Positions 1 to 10,895 of a stretch of DNA of 64,000 bases are shown here, piece by piece (positions within the stretch are counted from its first letter, which is position 1; the number at the start of each line of letters is the position of its first letter). Below the pieces are notes generated by a model. It searched no databases. It had not been told where the DNA came from and was given only the letters and a program-made list of their open reading frames with translations. Made by a program: the position numbers and the translations under genes. The DNA comes from Methanobacterium formicicum DSM 3637 (lineage in GTDB: Archaea > Methanobacteriota > Methanobacteria > Methanobacteriales > Methanobacteriaceae), in contig NZ_AMPO01000007.1 of assembly GCF_000302455.1 (NCBI RefSeq), positions 33,501-97,500 on the forward strand, read 5' to 3'.

Positions 1-252
1 CTGGCCATAGCTCTGGGAGCAAGGTTCATAGTTTTATCTGGTATGGATTTTGGGAAAACAGTCACCCATTACTCACGACCTGATCAGGAGGATGGTCCTG
101 CAGACCAGGTGAAGGTGAAAAAACTTAAATGGGCCAAAAAACTGGTGGAATGGGCTGCTAATAATTCTGATACTGAGTTTTTGAATATTTCCAGTGGGGA
201 ACAAGTTAAAGGTGTGTTGAATGTGAATTATGAGTATTTAAACAGGATTTAA
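1..252 (+). CDS. mptE: 6-hydroxymethyl-7,8-dihydropterin pyrophosphokinase MptE (DUF115), 3' end only
   Basis: The reading frame is open from base 1, so the gene begins before the window and only about 83 residues are visible. The visible part contains LSGMDFG followed by THYSRPDQEDGPADQVK and then KLKWAKKLVEWA, the usual C-terminal end of archaeal DUF115 proteins. The family transfers pyrophosphate from ATP to 6-hydroxymethyl-7,8-dihydropterin in methanopterin biosynthesis, which fits a methanogen. The internal ATG at 43 is not the start, because the homologous sequence continues upstream of it. The name rests on remembered family sequence; a DUF115 member of other function is the alternative. 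Confidence 0.75.
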   Translation: MAIALGARFIVLSGMDFGKTVTHYSRPDQEDGPADQVKVKKLKWAKKLVEWAANNSDTEFLNISSGEQVKGVLNVNYEYLNRI

Positions 253-334
253 TCTGTGTATTATTTGTTAATTAACTAAAAGTCATTGTTTATTGGGGAA
301 TATTTATTAAAAACATTCATATAGGAGTTAAATC

Positions 335-1495
335 ATGCCAAGTCGTGTAGAAGATATTTTAATGGGGGAGGAAACTCTTTTCAAGAATATAACTGCTTTT
401 AATCCAGATTACATTCCTGAAAATTATTTGCATCGTGAATCACAAATGGAAGCTCTGGCTTTATGTCTTAGACCTGCATTAAAAGGGGGTAAACCGGTTA
501 ACAGTGTGGTTTTAGGGTCTCCGGCCACCGGTAAAACCACAGCCATCCACAAAATATTTGAAATGGTGGAGGGACGGTCCGAGAAGCTGGTCTGTGCCTA
601 TGTTAACTGCCAGCTTTATAACACCCGTTTTAATATTTTTTCCCAGATATACCAGCACATCTTCGGTCACATCCCTCCGGAAACTGGTGTCCCCTTTTCA
701 CGTATCTACGGGGAGATAATGAAAAAACTGGCCAACGAAGGAAAATCACTGGTCGTTGCACTGGATGACATCAATCATCTTTTTTACAGTAAAAACGCCA
801 ATCAAATACTTTATGATATATTACGGGCTCATGAAGTGTTTCCAGGGGTTAGAACTGGAGTATTTGCCATAATATCTGACATAGAATTCCGTTACATGCT
901 GGATAAAAATGTAGGTTCTGTTTTCATCCCCCAGGAAATAGTATTTGACCCTTACACCTTCCAGGAGATCAAGGATATACTAAATGACCGGGTTAAGGTT
1001 GGTTTTTATCCTTCAGTTTTATCTGATGATCTACTGGATGAAATCACCGAGGCCACCCTTTCTACCGGGGATCTGAGGGTGGGAATAGATCTTCTGCGCA
1101 CCAGTGGAAATTTTGCAGAAGCCGATGCCTCCAGAACCATACAAAAACAGCATCTGGAACAGGCAATGCAGGACTTTGACTCCCACCATCTTCAGGACAC
1201 TATAAACAAATTGTCAGGGGATGAAAAAAACCTTTTAAGGTTAATAATTAAGGTGGATGATGATATGACAGCAGGAGGTCTTTTTAATCTCCTTAAAGGA
1301 GAAGTTCCTCCTGAAGGAAAAGAATCAGATTCCAAAAGAAATTCAATTAGTTATGCTTCATTTGACCGGGCACTTAAGAAACTGGAATTTGTGAGGTTAA
1401 TTGATACTAGATTCACTGGAAAGGGAGTTAGAGGTAATTCCCGATTGGTAATACTTCGTTTCGATTCTGAGGAAATAGAAAAAGTTTTGGATTGA
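335..1495 (+). CDS. cdc6: Orc1/Cdc6-family AAA+ replication initiator (second-paralogue type)
   Basis: A 386-residue AAA+ ATPase of the archaeal Orc1/Cdc6 family, expected to bind origins and help load MCM. Walker A is GSPATGKTT at residues 61-69 and Walker B is LVVALDDIN near 139-147. The C-terminal third would hold the winged helix. The start ATG follows AGGAG in the preceding 15 bases. The P-loop differs from the GKTGTGKT form I associate with the main origin-binding Orc1/Cdc6-1, so this looks like the second paralogue carried by Methanobacteriales. That assignment is from memory. The upstream spacer of about 80 bp shows no origin recognition boxes. A T-run right after the stop, near 1499-1507, may end transcription. 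Confidence 0.9.
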   Translation: MPSRVEDILMGEETLFKNITAFNPDYIPENYLHRESQMEALALCLRPALKGGKPVNSVVLGSPATGKTTAIHKIFEMVEGRSEKLVCAYVNCQLYNTRFNIFSQIYQHIFGHIPPETGVPFSRIYGEIMKKLANEGKSLVVALDDINHLFYSKNANQILYDILRAHEVFPGVRTGVFAIISDIEFRYMLDKNVGSVFIPQEIVFDPYTFQEIKDILNDRVKVGFYPSVLSDDLLDEITEATLSTGDLRVGIDLLRTSGNFAEADASRTIQKQHLEQAMQDFDSHHLQDTINKLSGDEKNLLRLIIKVDDDMTAGGLFNLLKGEVPPEGKESDSKRNSISYASFDRALKKLEFVRLIDTRFTGKGVRGNSRLVILRFDSEEIEKVLD

Positions 1496-1530
1496 TTTAT
1501 TTTTTTTAAACAAATTTTTCAATCATTCTT

Positions 1531-2238
1531 TTAAAATAGATTGTTTATTCCTTCGTAAGCCACGAATTGCTGGAAAACATCAGAAGGAAACACGTAAATA
1601 TGGCCCTGAGAGTACTGAATGGACACAGTTTCAATTAGTGCCTTTCGGTTGCTTTTATTTTCCGCGGCATCTTTAATACCATCCATAAGAGATTTTACAG
1701 CACTACCTCGAGACATGCCACCTGCACTCTGTTCATCCCTTAAAAAGTTTACAGCATTACCAGTTACATTTCCCTGGCCCTCCACGTATATGGGGCCAAT
1801 GGCCTTTATAATGGCATCCAGGGACTCTGGAGTCACAATGACCACTAGATCGGTTTTTAGGCCGGTGTTGTACTCAACGGTTTCCTGAGCTATTTTTGCC
1901 CCAGATTCCACATTGGAATTCCATAAAGAATCGTGCAGGTAATATTTAGTTATACCATAACGTTGCATGTCTGCAGTGGGGGTTAAAGTGGGATGTGCCA
2001 TACCTCCAGGGTAAATTGGAGTCATATTAATCACTTTTCCCTGGTTAACATTCACCACAAATGCCATATCAATTGCACCAAGACCCGGTCTTTGTTCGGA
2101 TGTGTCTACACATAGAAGTAGTACACTGTAATTACCTTCAAATTTTTCCTTTCCCTGGGAATAGTAATGGGATACAATTACTGCTGCACAGCACGCAGCA
2201 ATTATTAGTATGATCAGGGCAATTAATTTCTTGGACAT
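1531..2238 (-). CDS. DUF4012-type (LytR/CpsA/Psr-like) membrane-anchored protein
   Basis: A 235-residue protein with one N-terminal membrane anchor (about residues 5-23, ALIILIIAACCAAVIV) followed by an extracytoplasmic domain. The domain begins YSVLLLCVDTSEQRPGLGAIDMAFVVNVN, the layout of LCP-like/DUF4012 proteins in which a conserved Asp/Arg-rich strand opens the fold. LCP proteins transfer lipid-linked glycopolymers to cell walls; methanobacteria have pseudomurein, so an envelope role is plausible but inferred. It is convergent with the Cdc6 gene. Its upstream region holds an 18-bp tandem repeat at 2261-2315. The family call is moderate; function is unknown. Confidence 0.6.
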   Translation of the reverse strand: MSKKLIALIILIIAACCAAVIVSHYYSQGKEKFEGNYSVLLLCVDTSEQRPGLGAIDMAFVVNVNQGKVINMTPIYPGGMAHPTLTPTADMQRYGITKYYLHDSLWNSNVESGAKIAQETVEYNTGLKTDLVVIVTPESLDAIIKAIGPIYVEGQGNVTGNAVNFLRDEQSAGGMSRGSAVKSLMDGIKDAAENKSNRKALIETVSIQYSQGHIYVFPSDVFQQFVAYEGINNLF

Positions 2239-2260
2239 TTTTTAACCACTTAATTATCAT

Positions 2261-2315
2261 TAATCTATTTCAAATCTTTAATCTCTTTCAAATCTTTAAT
2301 CTCTTTCAAAATCTT
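2261..2315. repeat. 18-bp direct repeat, three copies, upstream of the DUF4012 gene
   Basis: Three consecutive copies of TAATCTCTTTCAAATCTT (first copy with one change, third with one extra A) lie 23 bp upstream of the minus-strand DUF4012 start. The rest of the 293-bp spacer to 2531 is AT-rich and shows nothing else. Being on the promoter side, the repeats could be binding sites, but slippage products are as likely. Confidence 0.7.
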
Positions 2316-2531
2316 TTATTTAAATATTGATTTAATTTTATTTAATACTTTAATAAATTTTTATTAGAATGAGTATGTTGCTAGGTAATTAAGATAATTA
2401 AAAAGATTTGAGGAATAAGAGGGTTTAAAATTATGTTGGTGATTCCCCAACTATTTATGGCAGATAAAAGTTGGTGAAATCCGTTAAATAGGATTATATG
2501 CTCACTGAAAGTCAAAAAATGAACTTTTGCT

Positions 2532-2720
2532 TTAAATAGTGGCAGGGAAGTTGGAGTTAGGAGTTGCTGCTACCATCATCACACTGATCATGAGCACGGT
2601 GAGCATGATTACCATGGGGACCAGGTAACGCATACTCAGGTATCGAAGGTCTATTTCATCCCTGTATTGTGGGGTTCTTCTTAAATCTGGAATTGAATTG
2701 TTTTTGTAATTTTTTTGCAT
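2532..2720 (-). CDS. Small single-span membrane protein, unknown
   Basis: A 62-residue ORF. It has a polar N-terminal half (residues 1-28), then one hydrophobic segment near residues 32-52 (YLVPMVIMLTVLMISVMMVAA) and a short polar tail. I do not recognise the family. It is accepted as a gene because a perfect AGGAGG ribosome binding site lies seven bases before the ATG and the single hydrophobic span is clean. It stands alone between the DUF4012 and CDC48 genes, on the strand opposite to CDC48. Confidence 0.6.
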   Translation of the reverse strand: MQKNYKNNSIPDLRRTPQYRDEIDLRYLSMRYLVPMVIMLTVLMISVMMVAATPNSNFPATI

Positions 2721-2861
2721 ATTATGCCTCCTGTATTAAGAAATGGGGCCTGTAACCTATTTAAGGGAAGAGATAAAGAGCACATGAGAAGTAATTATTT
2801 TGATTTGTATGTTTGAGTGAAAATCAGGCCGATCTTTGATTTAGGTGGGAAACAACTGTTA

Positions 2862-2887
2862 CTCCCCCTTTAACATTTTCGGGGGAT
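2862..2887. other. Inverted repeat TCCCCC/GGGGGA upstream of CDC48
   Basis: A 6-bp GC stem (2863-2868 and 2881-2886) with a 12-base AT-rich loop stands out in the 315-bp spacer between the small membrane protein gene and the CDC48 gene. It may be an operator or a structured leader element; nothing else is evident in the spacer. Confidence 0.35.
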
Positions 2888-3035
2888 TATTATAGAAGAA
2901 TCAATAAAAAAATGGAAGGATCAATAAAAAATTTAAATCATCCCCTACATAGATTAAACCTCACATGAAAAGTATTGAATTTATTAAGCAAGTTGAAAAT
3001 TAATTAAATCGTTTTAACTATTTGGAGGTATTAAA

Positions 3036-5321
<2,286 letters not shown>

Positions 5322-5349
5322 ATATAAACCAGCCACTTTTTCTTTAATT

Positions 5350-5485
5350 TTTAGTGAAGAAGTTAGGTTGTTTAAGGTTAATTGTTTGGGGAGTTAGGTT
5401 TAGTTTAGATGGTTAGTTTAGGGATTTAAGGCTAATTTAAAGAGTTAATTTGTTTAGGGAGTTAGGTTAATTTAAAGAGTAATCA
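5350..5485. repeat. Degenerate short repeats between CDC48 and archease
   Basis: Imperfect copies of GTTAGGTTTAGTTTAG and TAATTTAAAGAGTTA fill the spacer. For example, GGGAGTTAGGTT occurs twice and TTTAAAGAGT occurs twice. No palindrome or ORF is apparent. Confidence 0.5.
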
Positions 5486-5504
5486 GATTAAAGAGGTTGG
5501 ATTA

Positions 5505-5951
5505 GTGGATAAAAAAGATACCGTAAATAAATTTGAATTTTTTGATGTAACTGCTGATGTGGGGTTTCGAGCTTGTGGCAAGGATATGGATGAAGCATTC
5601 CAGAACGCAGCCCTGGCCACATTCGAGGTCATGACTGACACATCCCAGATAAAACCCGCAGTCAAACGAGAAATTCTCATTGAAGCAGAGGATGAAAAAG
5701 CACTTTTATATGACTGGCTTAGTGAATTATTATTCCTCCATGACTATGAGGGGCTGGTATTCTCCAGGTTTGCTGTTACCACCAAACAAAAAGACCCTGA
5801 AACATTTAGTCTCCATGGAGAGATATGGGGTGAAGAATTCAACAGGGCATCTCATGAAGTAAGGGATGAGGTTAAAGCAGTCACCTTCCATTTGATGGAG
5901 ATCAATAAAGAAGAAGATAAATGCACTTTACAGGTGATTTTGGATACCTGA
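5505..5951 (+). CDS. Archease, RtcB-ligase activating protein
   Basis: A 148-residue archease: an N-terminal FFDVTADVGFRACG strand, LLYDWLSELLFLHD in the middle and a C-terminal VILD ending with the metal-binding Asp. Archease speeds guanylylation of the RNA ligase RtcB and allows multiple turnovers. The start is GTG at 5505, with an AGAGGT-like site seven bases upstream. The family's usual DHTAD motif reads DVTAD here, so the His is missing. Its partner rtcB lies in the same window, 8 kb downstream on the same strand, not in an operon with it. The preceding 183-bp spacer is made of degenerate GGTTTAGTTTAG-like repeats. Confidence 0.92.
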   Translation: MDKKDTVNKFEFFDVTADVGFRACGKDMDEAFQNAALATFEVMTDTSQIKPAVKREILIEAEDEKALLYDWLSELLFLHDYEGLVFSRFAVTTKQKDPETFSLHGEIWGEEFNRASHEVRDEVKAVTFHLMEINKEEDKCTLQVILDT

Positions 5952-6097
5952 TATTCATAGATGTTTTAGTAACATTATGGTAATGTTTTACTAACCCGTA
6001 AAGTGATTACTATTCAAGGTAATCCTTTGGGTAATCCTTTGGGCTAATTCTTGAGGTAACCTTTGAAATTTCTATTTGAAGCGGGATCAGTGATTTT

Positions 6098-7150
6098 ATG
6101 TCTTATCTGGTTTGTGAAAAATGCGGGGGATATTATGAACTTCAAGAAGGAGAATCTCCTGATGACTTTCTGGATAAGTGCGAGTGTGGTGGTGATTTAA
6201 AATATTCAAAAACACTGAATATAAACTCACTGAACACAGGATCATTTAATAATCAATTAACAGAGGATACAGCTGATTGTGATAGTTCTGAAAATATTTA
6301 TCCTGCTGATGATTCTGATAAGTGTGTTCTGGATAATTATAGTGCTGATTCGCCCGTCGAAATGAATTTAAAAAGACCATTACATTTTAAGCAATTTAAA
6401 GGTTCTAATCTATTTAAAATAAGCATTATAATGGCAGTAATGATTATATTGGTAGTATCTATGGGTTTAATCACTTATAAAAGTAATAGTTATGGTGCAT
6501 TCAATTTCAATGTCTATGAAAAATACAGTGATAATGATATTGCCACGTTTATGGAGAGTGAATTCAGCCCCAATGATTATGGTAACACCTATGATCGGGT
6601 TGGTAAATGGAACATCAACGTGGTTAGAATAAAGGTTATGGGTTCACCTACCCCTGAAGATTTAAACACCCTCAATAAAGCCATTAATGATATAAATACT
6701 AATGTCAAAGATTTTCAACTTAAAATTGACGATAATAATCAATTTGAACCAGATATGGAGATTTACTTTATCCCCCATTCTGAATTCAGCAGGTACTCAG
6801 TCAACCCTTCAGAAGTGGATGGTTTTGCTCTGTGGAAGGTAAGCACCAATGATATATATGGTGGTAACTCAGCCGGTGAAATATACAAAGCCCGGGTCTT
6901 CATTGGAATCGACGGATTGAGTCAGGAGCGACGTTCTCATGTTATAGTCCATGAACTGGCACATGGTCTTGGATTGCACCATAACCAAAACCAAAATAGT
7001 GTATTGTGTATTAATGGACCAGACCTTACTGAATTTTCAGATGTGGATAAAACTATGATCAGAATCCTTTACCGTAAGGACATACTTCCAGACATGTCTC
7101 GCAGTCAGGTGGAAAACATTCTAAATAATTCTAGAAAAAGCTTTTTTTAG
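6098..7150 (+). CDS. Zinc-ribbon, membrane-anchored matrixin-like metalloprotease
   Basis: A 350-residue protein in three parts. Residues 1-35 form a zinc ribbon (CEKCGGYYELQEG, then CECGG). A hydrophobic span lies near residues 108-126. The rest is an outside domain carrying HELAHGLGLHH at residues 285-295, the HExxHxxGxxH zinc motif of metzincins. The ribbon and linker would be cytoplasmic, the protease extracellular. Start is ATG at 6098. The protein is monocistronic; the 147-bp spacer before it contains repeated GGTAATCCTTTG. The substrate is unknown. The catalytic motif is complete, so activity is likely. Confidence 0.8.
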   Translation: MSYLVCEKCGGYYELQEGESPDDFLDKCECGGDLKYSKTLNINSLNTGSFNNQLTEDTADCDSSENIYPADDSDKCVLDNYSADSPVEMNLKRPLHFKQFKGSNLFKISIIMAVMIILVVSMGLITYKSNSYGAFNFNVYEKYSDNDIATFMESEFSPNDYGNTYDRVGKWNINVVRIKVMGSPTPEDLNTLNKAINDINTNVKDFQLKIDDNNQFEPDMEIYFIPHSEFSRYSVNPSEVDGFALWKVSTNDIYGGNSAGEIYKARVFIGIDGLSQERRSHVIVHELAHGLGLHHNQNQNSVLCINGPDLTEFSDVDKTMIRILYRKDILPDMSRSQVENILNNSRKSFF

Positions 7151-7159
7151 GTTATTTTT

Positions 7160-7260
7160 TCAGATTAGTTTAGATTTACCTTTTTAGATTACATTTTAGA
7201 TTAACTTTTTTATTTTTCCTTTAGATTAACCTTTTAGATTTCATTTAAATTCAAATCCTC
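7160..7260. repeat. Repeated TTTTAGATTA units after the metalloprotease gene
   Basis: The spacer between two convergent genes carries about five loose copies of TTTTAGATTA/C interrupted by T-runs. T-runs could end transcription of the plus-strand gene; otherwise nothing is seen. Confidence 0.45.
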
Positions 7261-7305
7261 TCCTGTTCCTATTTTTTGTCATTAATTATTACTATTCTAG
7301 TCTTT

Positions 7306-9021
7306 CTAGCCTGTTTTAAAGGTAAAATCGCTGATGGTTGTATTAGATTGAACCCCCACATCTGAGTAGTATATATTCAGGCCATTGGGGAGATTGATAG
7401 TGTGTACTCCAAATTTGGCATTGACTTCCTGATAAAATGAGGTTTCATTGCTCATTATCCAGACTATTCTCCTGGTTGAGTCATTTATAGTTATATTCAG
7501 GGTGTCACCCTCAGATTTAGTGAAGTGTTGACCCTTACCATGCCAGGATACAACACTCTTAGTATTTTCTGAGTTTTCCCCATCAAACAGATAGTAAATA
7601 TCATAACTGGGAAGGTAGTACATGGCCTTTCTCCAGTTAAAACCCTCATCTTCGCGGGTTATATCCCGGACAACAATTATGGTGCTGGAAGGATCATAGT
7701 TAGAGATGTTAAGTATGTTCTCTACATGTAACTGGGTGTTTTCATCATTGGCATTGATTTTAGCAGTGTTATAAATGAAACCCACATCCAAACCAAACAT
7801 GACCTTCTGGGAGGTACTCATATCATTCAGGGATGTTTCCCAGATCTCACCGTTGTTAATCTCAAAGGGATAAATGAAATAAATGGCATTTAAAAGAACA
7901 TAAATTGTCAGTATCAAAGTTAAAGCTTTTTTAGCAGATATTCTTGGAAATTCAACGTTTATAATATTTGCAACCCGGTTTATAATCCAGGCCAGAATGA
8001 TCATAATGGGTGGAATGCAGGTGAGTATGTATCCGGGTTTTACCACGTAGATCACCAGATAGAAAATCAAGGCGGGTCCAACCCACAGTAGGAAGAAGAA
8101 TGTTACAGGTTTTTTAAGGTAAAAAATAAATTTGGATATTAATTCTTTTCTGGGATAAACTAAAAAGGATAAAACCGCCAGAGTTCCCATGATGCTTAAT
8201 CCTAGGAGTAACCACATCACGCAGGCCCCTGAATTTAAGAGTTGCTCTTTAATGGTAGCGCCAAATAGTAAGGATGTACAGCTTGCAGCCTCAGAAGTGC
8301 TTTTCAAAATAGTCAGGTACTGCTCGATACCGCCAGCTGATATGGCAGTTGGAATTATCCATAGGAGGAGTGATGAACCAAACAGGATTAATCCGGTTAA
8401 AATCTTTTTGTAGGAAGGTCTTTTGTACCATATACAGAATATCCACAGGGGGATGAGAAATTCTACTATGTCTATCCTGAAACCACCAGCTAAACCCAGT
8501 GCAATGGCTGAGATATAAAGAAATTTTTCATCTCCTTTAAAGAATTTATAAGAAGTATAAGCTATTAAAACGCTAAAAAAGGCCTCAAATATGTAAATGC
8601 TGGCAATATTCCCATAGAACCATATGAGTGGATTGAAAACGAATAATATCCCCGTAACTATACTCAATTTTCTCCCGAAAAGTTCCTTTACCATAAAATA
8701 GATTAAAATTGTGGTAAAGATGGTAAAAAAAATTGCTAAACATATCATAGTCATGTTAGGGTCATTAAAGACATAATTAACGCCTTTTCCCAGGGCAGTG
8801 TAAAAAATGTAGCCTGGAGAGTGGGGCTGTTCCTGTGTGATGTTATATTCATTAAAACCCAGTGCGTAGTTAACTGAATCCCATTCATATAAAAATTTAC
8901 TCATAAATGGTATTCTCGTAACCAAAATAAGGATAGCAAGAAATAATGGAATTAAAATGTCTAATTTTTTATCAACAGAAAATTTTGATAGTTTAATCAT
9001 TAAAAAGTTTTTTATATTCAT
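7306..9021 (-). CDS. Multi-spanning glycosyltransferase, GT39/ArnT-like
   Basis: A 571-residue integral membrane protein with about nine to eleven hydrophobic spans in the first 400 residues and a soluble C-terminal domain of about 170 residues. The first external loop has YEWDSVNYALGF (Asp48), matching the conserved acidic site of GT-C enzymes that use lipid-linked sugars, followed by HSPGYIFY. It probably glycosylates proteins or lipids at the outer face of the membrane. It opens a minus-strand stretch of envelope genes (DUF362, flippase-like, UbiA), each with its own spacer. No acceptor can be named. Confidence 0.75.
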   Translation of the reverse strand: MNIKNFLMIKLSKFSVDKKLDILIPLFLAILILVTRIPFMSKFLYEWDSVNYALGFNEYNITQEQPHSPGYIFYTALGKGVNYVFNDPNMTMICLAIFFTIFTTILIYFMVKELFGRKLSIVTGILFVFNPLIWFYGNIASIYIFEAFFSVLIAYTSYKFFKGDEKFLYISAIALGLAGGFRIDIVEFLIPLWIFCIWYKRPSYKKILTGLILFGSSLLLWIIPTAISAGGIEQYLTILKSTSEAASCTSLLFGATIKEQLLNSGACVMWLLLGLSIMGTLAVLSFLVYPRKELISKFIFYLKKPVTFFFLLWVGPALIFYLVIYVVKPGYILTCIPPIMIILAWIINRVANIINVEFPRISAKKALTLILTIYVLLNAIYFIYPFEINNGEIWETSLNDMSTSQKVMFGLDVGFIYNTAKINANDENTQLHVENILNISNYDPSSTIIVVRDITREDEGFNWRKAMYYLPSYDIYYLFDGENSENTKSVVSWHGKGQHFTKSEGDTLNITINDSTRRIVWIMSNETSFYQEVNAKFGVHTINLPNGLNIYYSDVGVQSNTTISDFTFKTG

Positions 9022-9359
9022 TTAATACTGCCTACTTTTTCATTACTGTTTTTAAATCCTCCCCCACATTTTATCACATGGTTAAAAAGAAATTTTCATA
9101 ATAAATGAGTGTATTTTATTTTTTAAAGGGGTGAATGAGTTAGGTGAGTTAAAACTCATCACCACAAAACATCTATTAACTGTCCCTCCGAGGACAGTCT
9201 ATTATTTCCAGAAGATGTTTGATAAGAGTTTTCCCAAATCTCACCACTTTTCACCAATTCTCGCCTTGTTTTCACCTGTATTCGGCGTAAATGTCATTAA
9301 AACCTTTAAAAACAGGTTAATGAAGTTACATGATACTTGAAGTGATTGTCCAGTGACCA

Positions 9360-9447
9360 TTTAAAAACCCATTAAAAACCCATTAAAAACCCATTAAAAA
9401 CCCTTTAAAAACCCTTTAAAAACCCTTTAAAAACCCTTTAAAAACCC
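9360..9447. repeat. 11-bp tandem repeat, eight perfect-length copies
   Basis: Eight back-to-back units of TTTAAAAACCC or ATTAAAAACCC, with the variable first base in blocks (T, A, A, A, T, T, T, T). It lies in the 533-bp gene-free stretch 9022-9554 between two minus-strand genes. The 11-bp period is close to one helical turn, so the A-tracts would be in phase. Nothing else is seen in the stretch except AT-rich DNA. Confidence 0.95.
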
Positions 9448-9554
9448 ATTTAAATATTTAAAAAATGTAGAAAAATAATGAAAAAAGAGAATTTATTCAA
9501 AAAAAAGAATTTTATTGCTTGAAATTCATTAAAATTAATCTTGTTTAGTTTAGA

Positions 9555-10682
9555 TTAATACGGATTCCATTCTTTCACTTCTTTAAATTCAGGGAACTCC
9601 CCGTATTCATATTCATCAAACATATGTCCCCATTCTGTTTTCTTGAATTCATTTATATTTTTTTTACCTGTTGTGGGGTACCATAGGCGGTCATGATAAA
9701 ATCCTGAGGCAAAGATGAATGTTTTGAAAATGGGGGAGTTGAAAAGCAGGTGATGCAACCATTTTATGTTCATGGTTTTCTTACGCAGCCGTTGATCCCA
9801 TTTTATGACCGGACTTTTACTAACCTGGAATTTGAGGTTGAGGTTTTTGATTTCCTGTTCATCCATGCCCACAATTTCCAGCTGATCCACATCTCCCATT
9901 CCCAAGCCTTTATCATGGGCCATCTTAATGTAATCAATTTTAAGTGGGTCAAATCCCATTATTTTAGCAGCAAGAGCATCCACTGCAACTGAATCTCCAC
10001 TGGCCAGTATAAGATTGCCAATAACCGGGTCCATGGTACGAGGTCCTGCACCATTACCACACACTGATCCATCCATTACTGTGAAAATTCCGGGGTGGAT
10101 CTCTTGTTGGATGGCGAGTAAATCAACCAGGACCTCATGGATCTTTTTATGGGCGTGGTGCCTGTATTTGGGAATCAAACCCCCGAAAGCATTTTTCATT
10201 GATCCAGTGGTGGTGGTGTGGCCGTGGGTTTTTACCGTTGGGAAGTGTATTACATTGTTCCCGTAGAACATTTCCGGAACCAGTACCTGACCGAATATCT
10301 CGTCCATAACCATCATCTCTGATTTTGGTTCATAAACTGTCCATTTCACATCGGTCAGGGGCTGAAATTCCCTTTGATATTTTTTAAGGAGTGGTAACCA
10401 TTTGTTATAATAGGCACCCTTCCAGGGATGGGTTACCACAGTCTGGTTTTCAACAGCAACCACATCTTGGAAATCATCATCCTGCAAAGTTTTTAAAACC
10501 CCCTCCAGCTCCCAGGGTGGCGTAGAACAGGAAGGATAAAATAGTGTCCATGAAAGGTTCAGTTTAAGTATGGTTTTAACATCAGGAGATACTGTTTTTT
10601 TGTATTGCGCTAGATTCATCAGTTTCTGATAATCTGAGACCACGGTTTCTGGTGATGTTCTTGAAATGGATACAATCGACAT
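9555..10682 (-). CDS. DUF362 domain protein
   Basis: A 375-residue DUF362 protein, recognised by NVIHFPTVKTHGHTTTTGSMKNAFGG in the middle and by the later DGSVCGNGAGPRT and SGDSVAVDALAAKIMG segments. DUF362 proteins are widespread in anaerobes, often with a ferredoxin domain, which is absent here; function is not established. Start ATG at 10682; no strong ribosome binding site was confirmed. It lies among envelope glycolipid genes on the same strand, which hints at but does not prove a related role. The 212-bp spacer upstream is AT-rich. Confidence 0.8.
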   Translation of the reverse strand: MSIVSISRTSPETVVSDYQKLMNLAQYKKTVSPDVKTILKLNLSWTLFYPSCSTPPWELEGVLKTLQDDDFQDVVAVENQTVVTHPWKGAYYNKWLPLLKKYQREFQPLTDVKWTVYEPKSEMMVMDEIFGQVLVPEMFYGNNVIHFPTVKTHGHTTTTGSMKNAFGGLIPKYRHHAHKKIHEVLVDLLAIQQEIHPGIFTVMDGSVCGNGAGPRTMDPVIGNLILASGDSVAVDALAAKIMGFDPLKIDYIKMAHDKGLGMGDVDQLEIVGMDEQEIKNLNLKFQVSKSPVIKWDQRLRKKTMNIKWLHHLLFNSPIFKTFIFASGFYHDRLWYPTTGKKNINEFKKTEWGHMFDEYEYGEFPEFKEVKEWNPY

Positions 10683-10895
10683 TAATTTTTCCTCCAGCTT
10701 TCTATTCTCAACTTTTAATTGTAATAATAAGCATATTTTCCCTAATAAAACTTTTTAATTATTTATTCACTGTATATTGGTAATTTTAATGGTTTTTATC
10801 ATTTTTTTTCATTTATCTCTACTATCCTGGGAATATTTATTCTATTTAAATTATTATTTAGATGTTAATTTTAATTCAAATTACTATTTCAAGAT

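Noticed and set aside
253..334. Replication origin directly upstream of cdc6
   Set aside because: The spacer is only 82 bp and holds no origin-recognition-like word.
9131..9340. 69-codon frame starting at GTG between the glycosyltransferase and the 11-bp array
   Set aside because: The only purine-rich site touches the start codon, the composition looks random and no family is recognised.
9360..9447. Telomere-like or CRISPR-like interpretation of the TTTAAAAACCC array
   Set aside because: Archaeal chromosomes are circular, and the units have no spacers between them.
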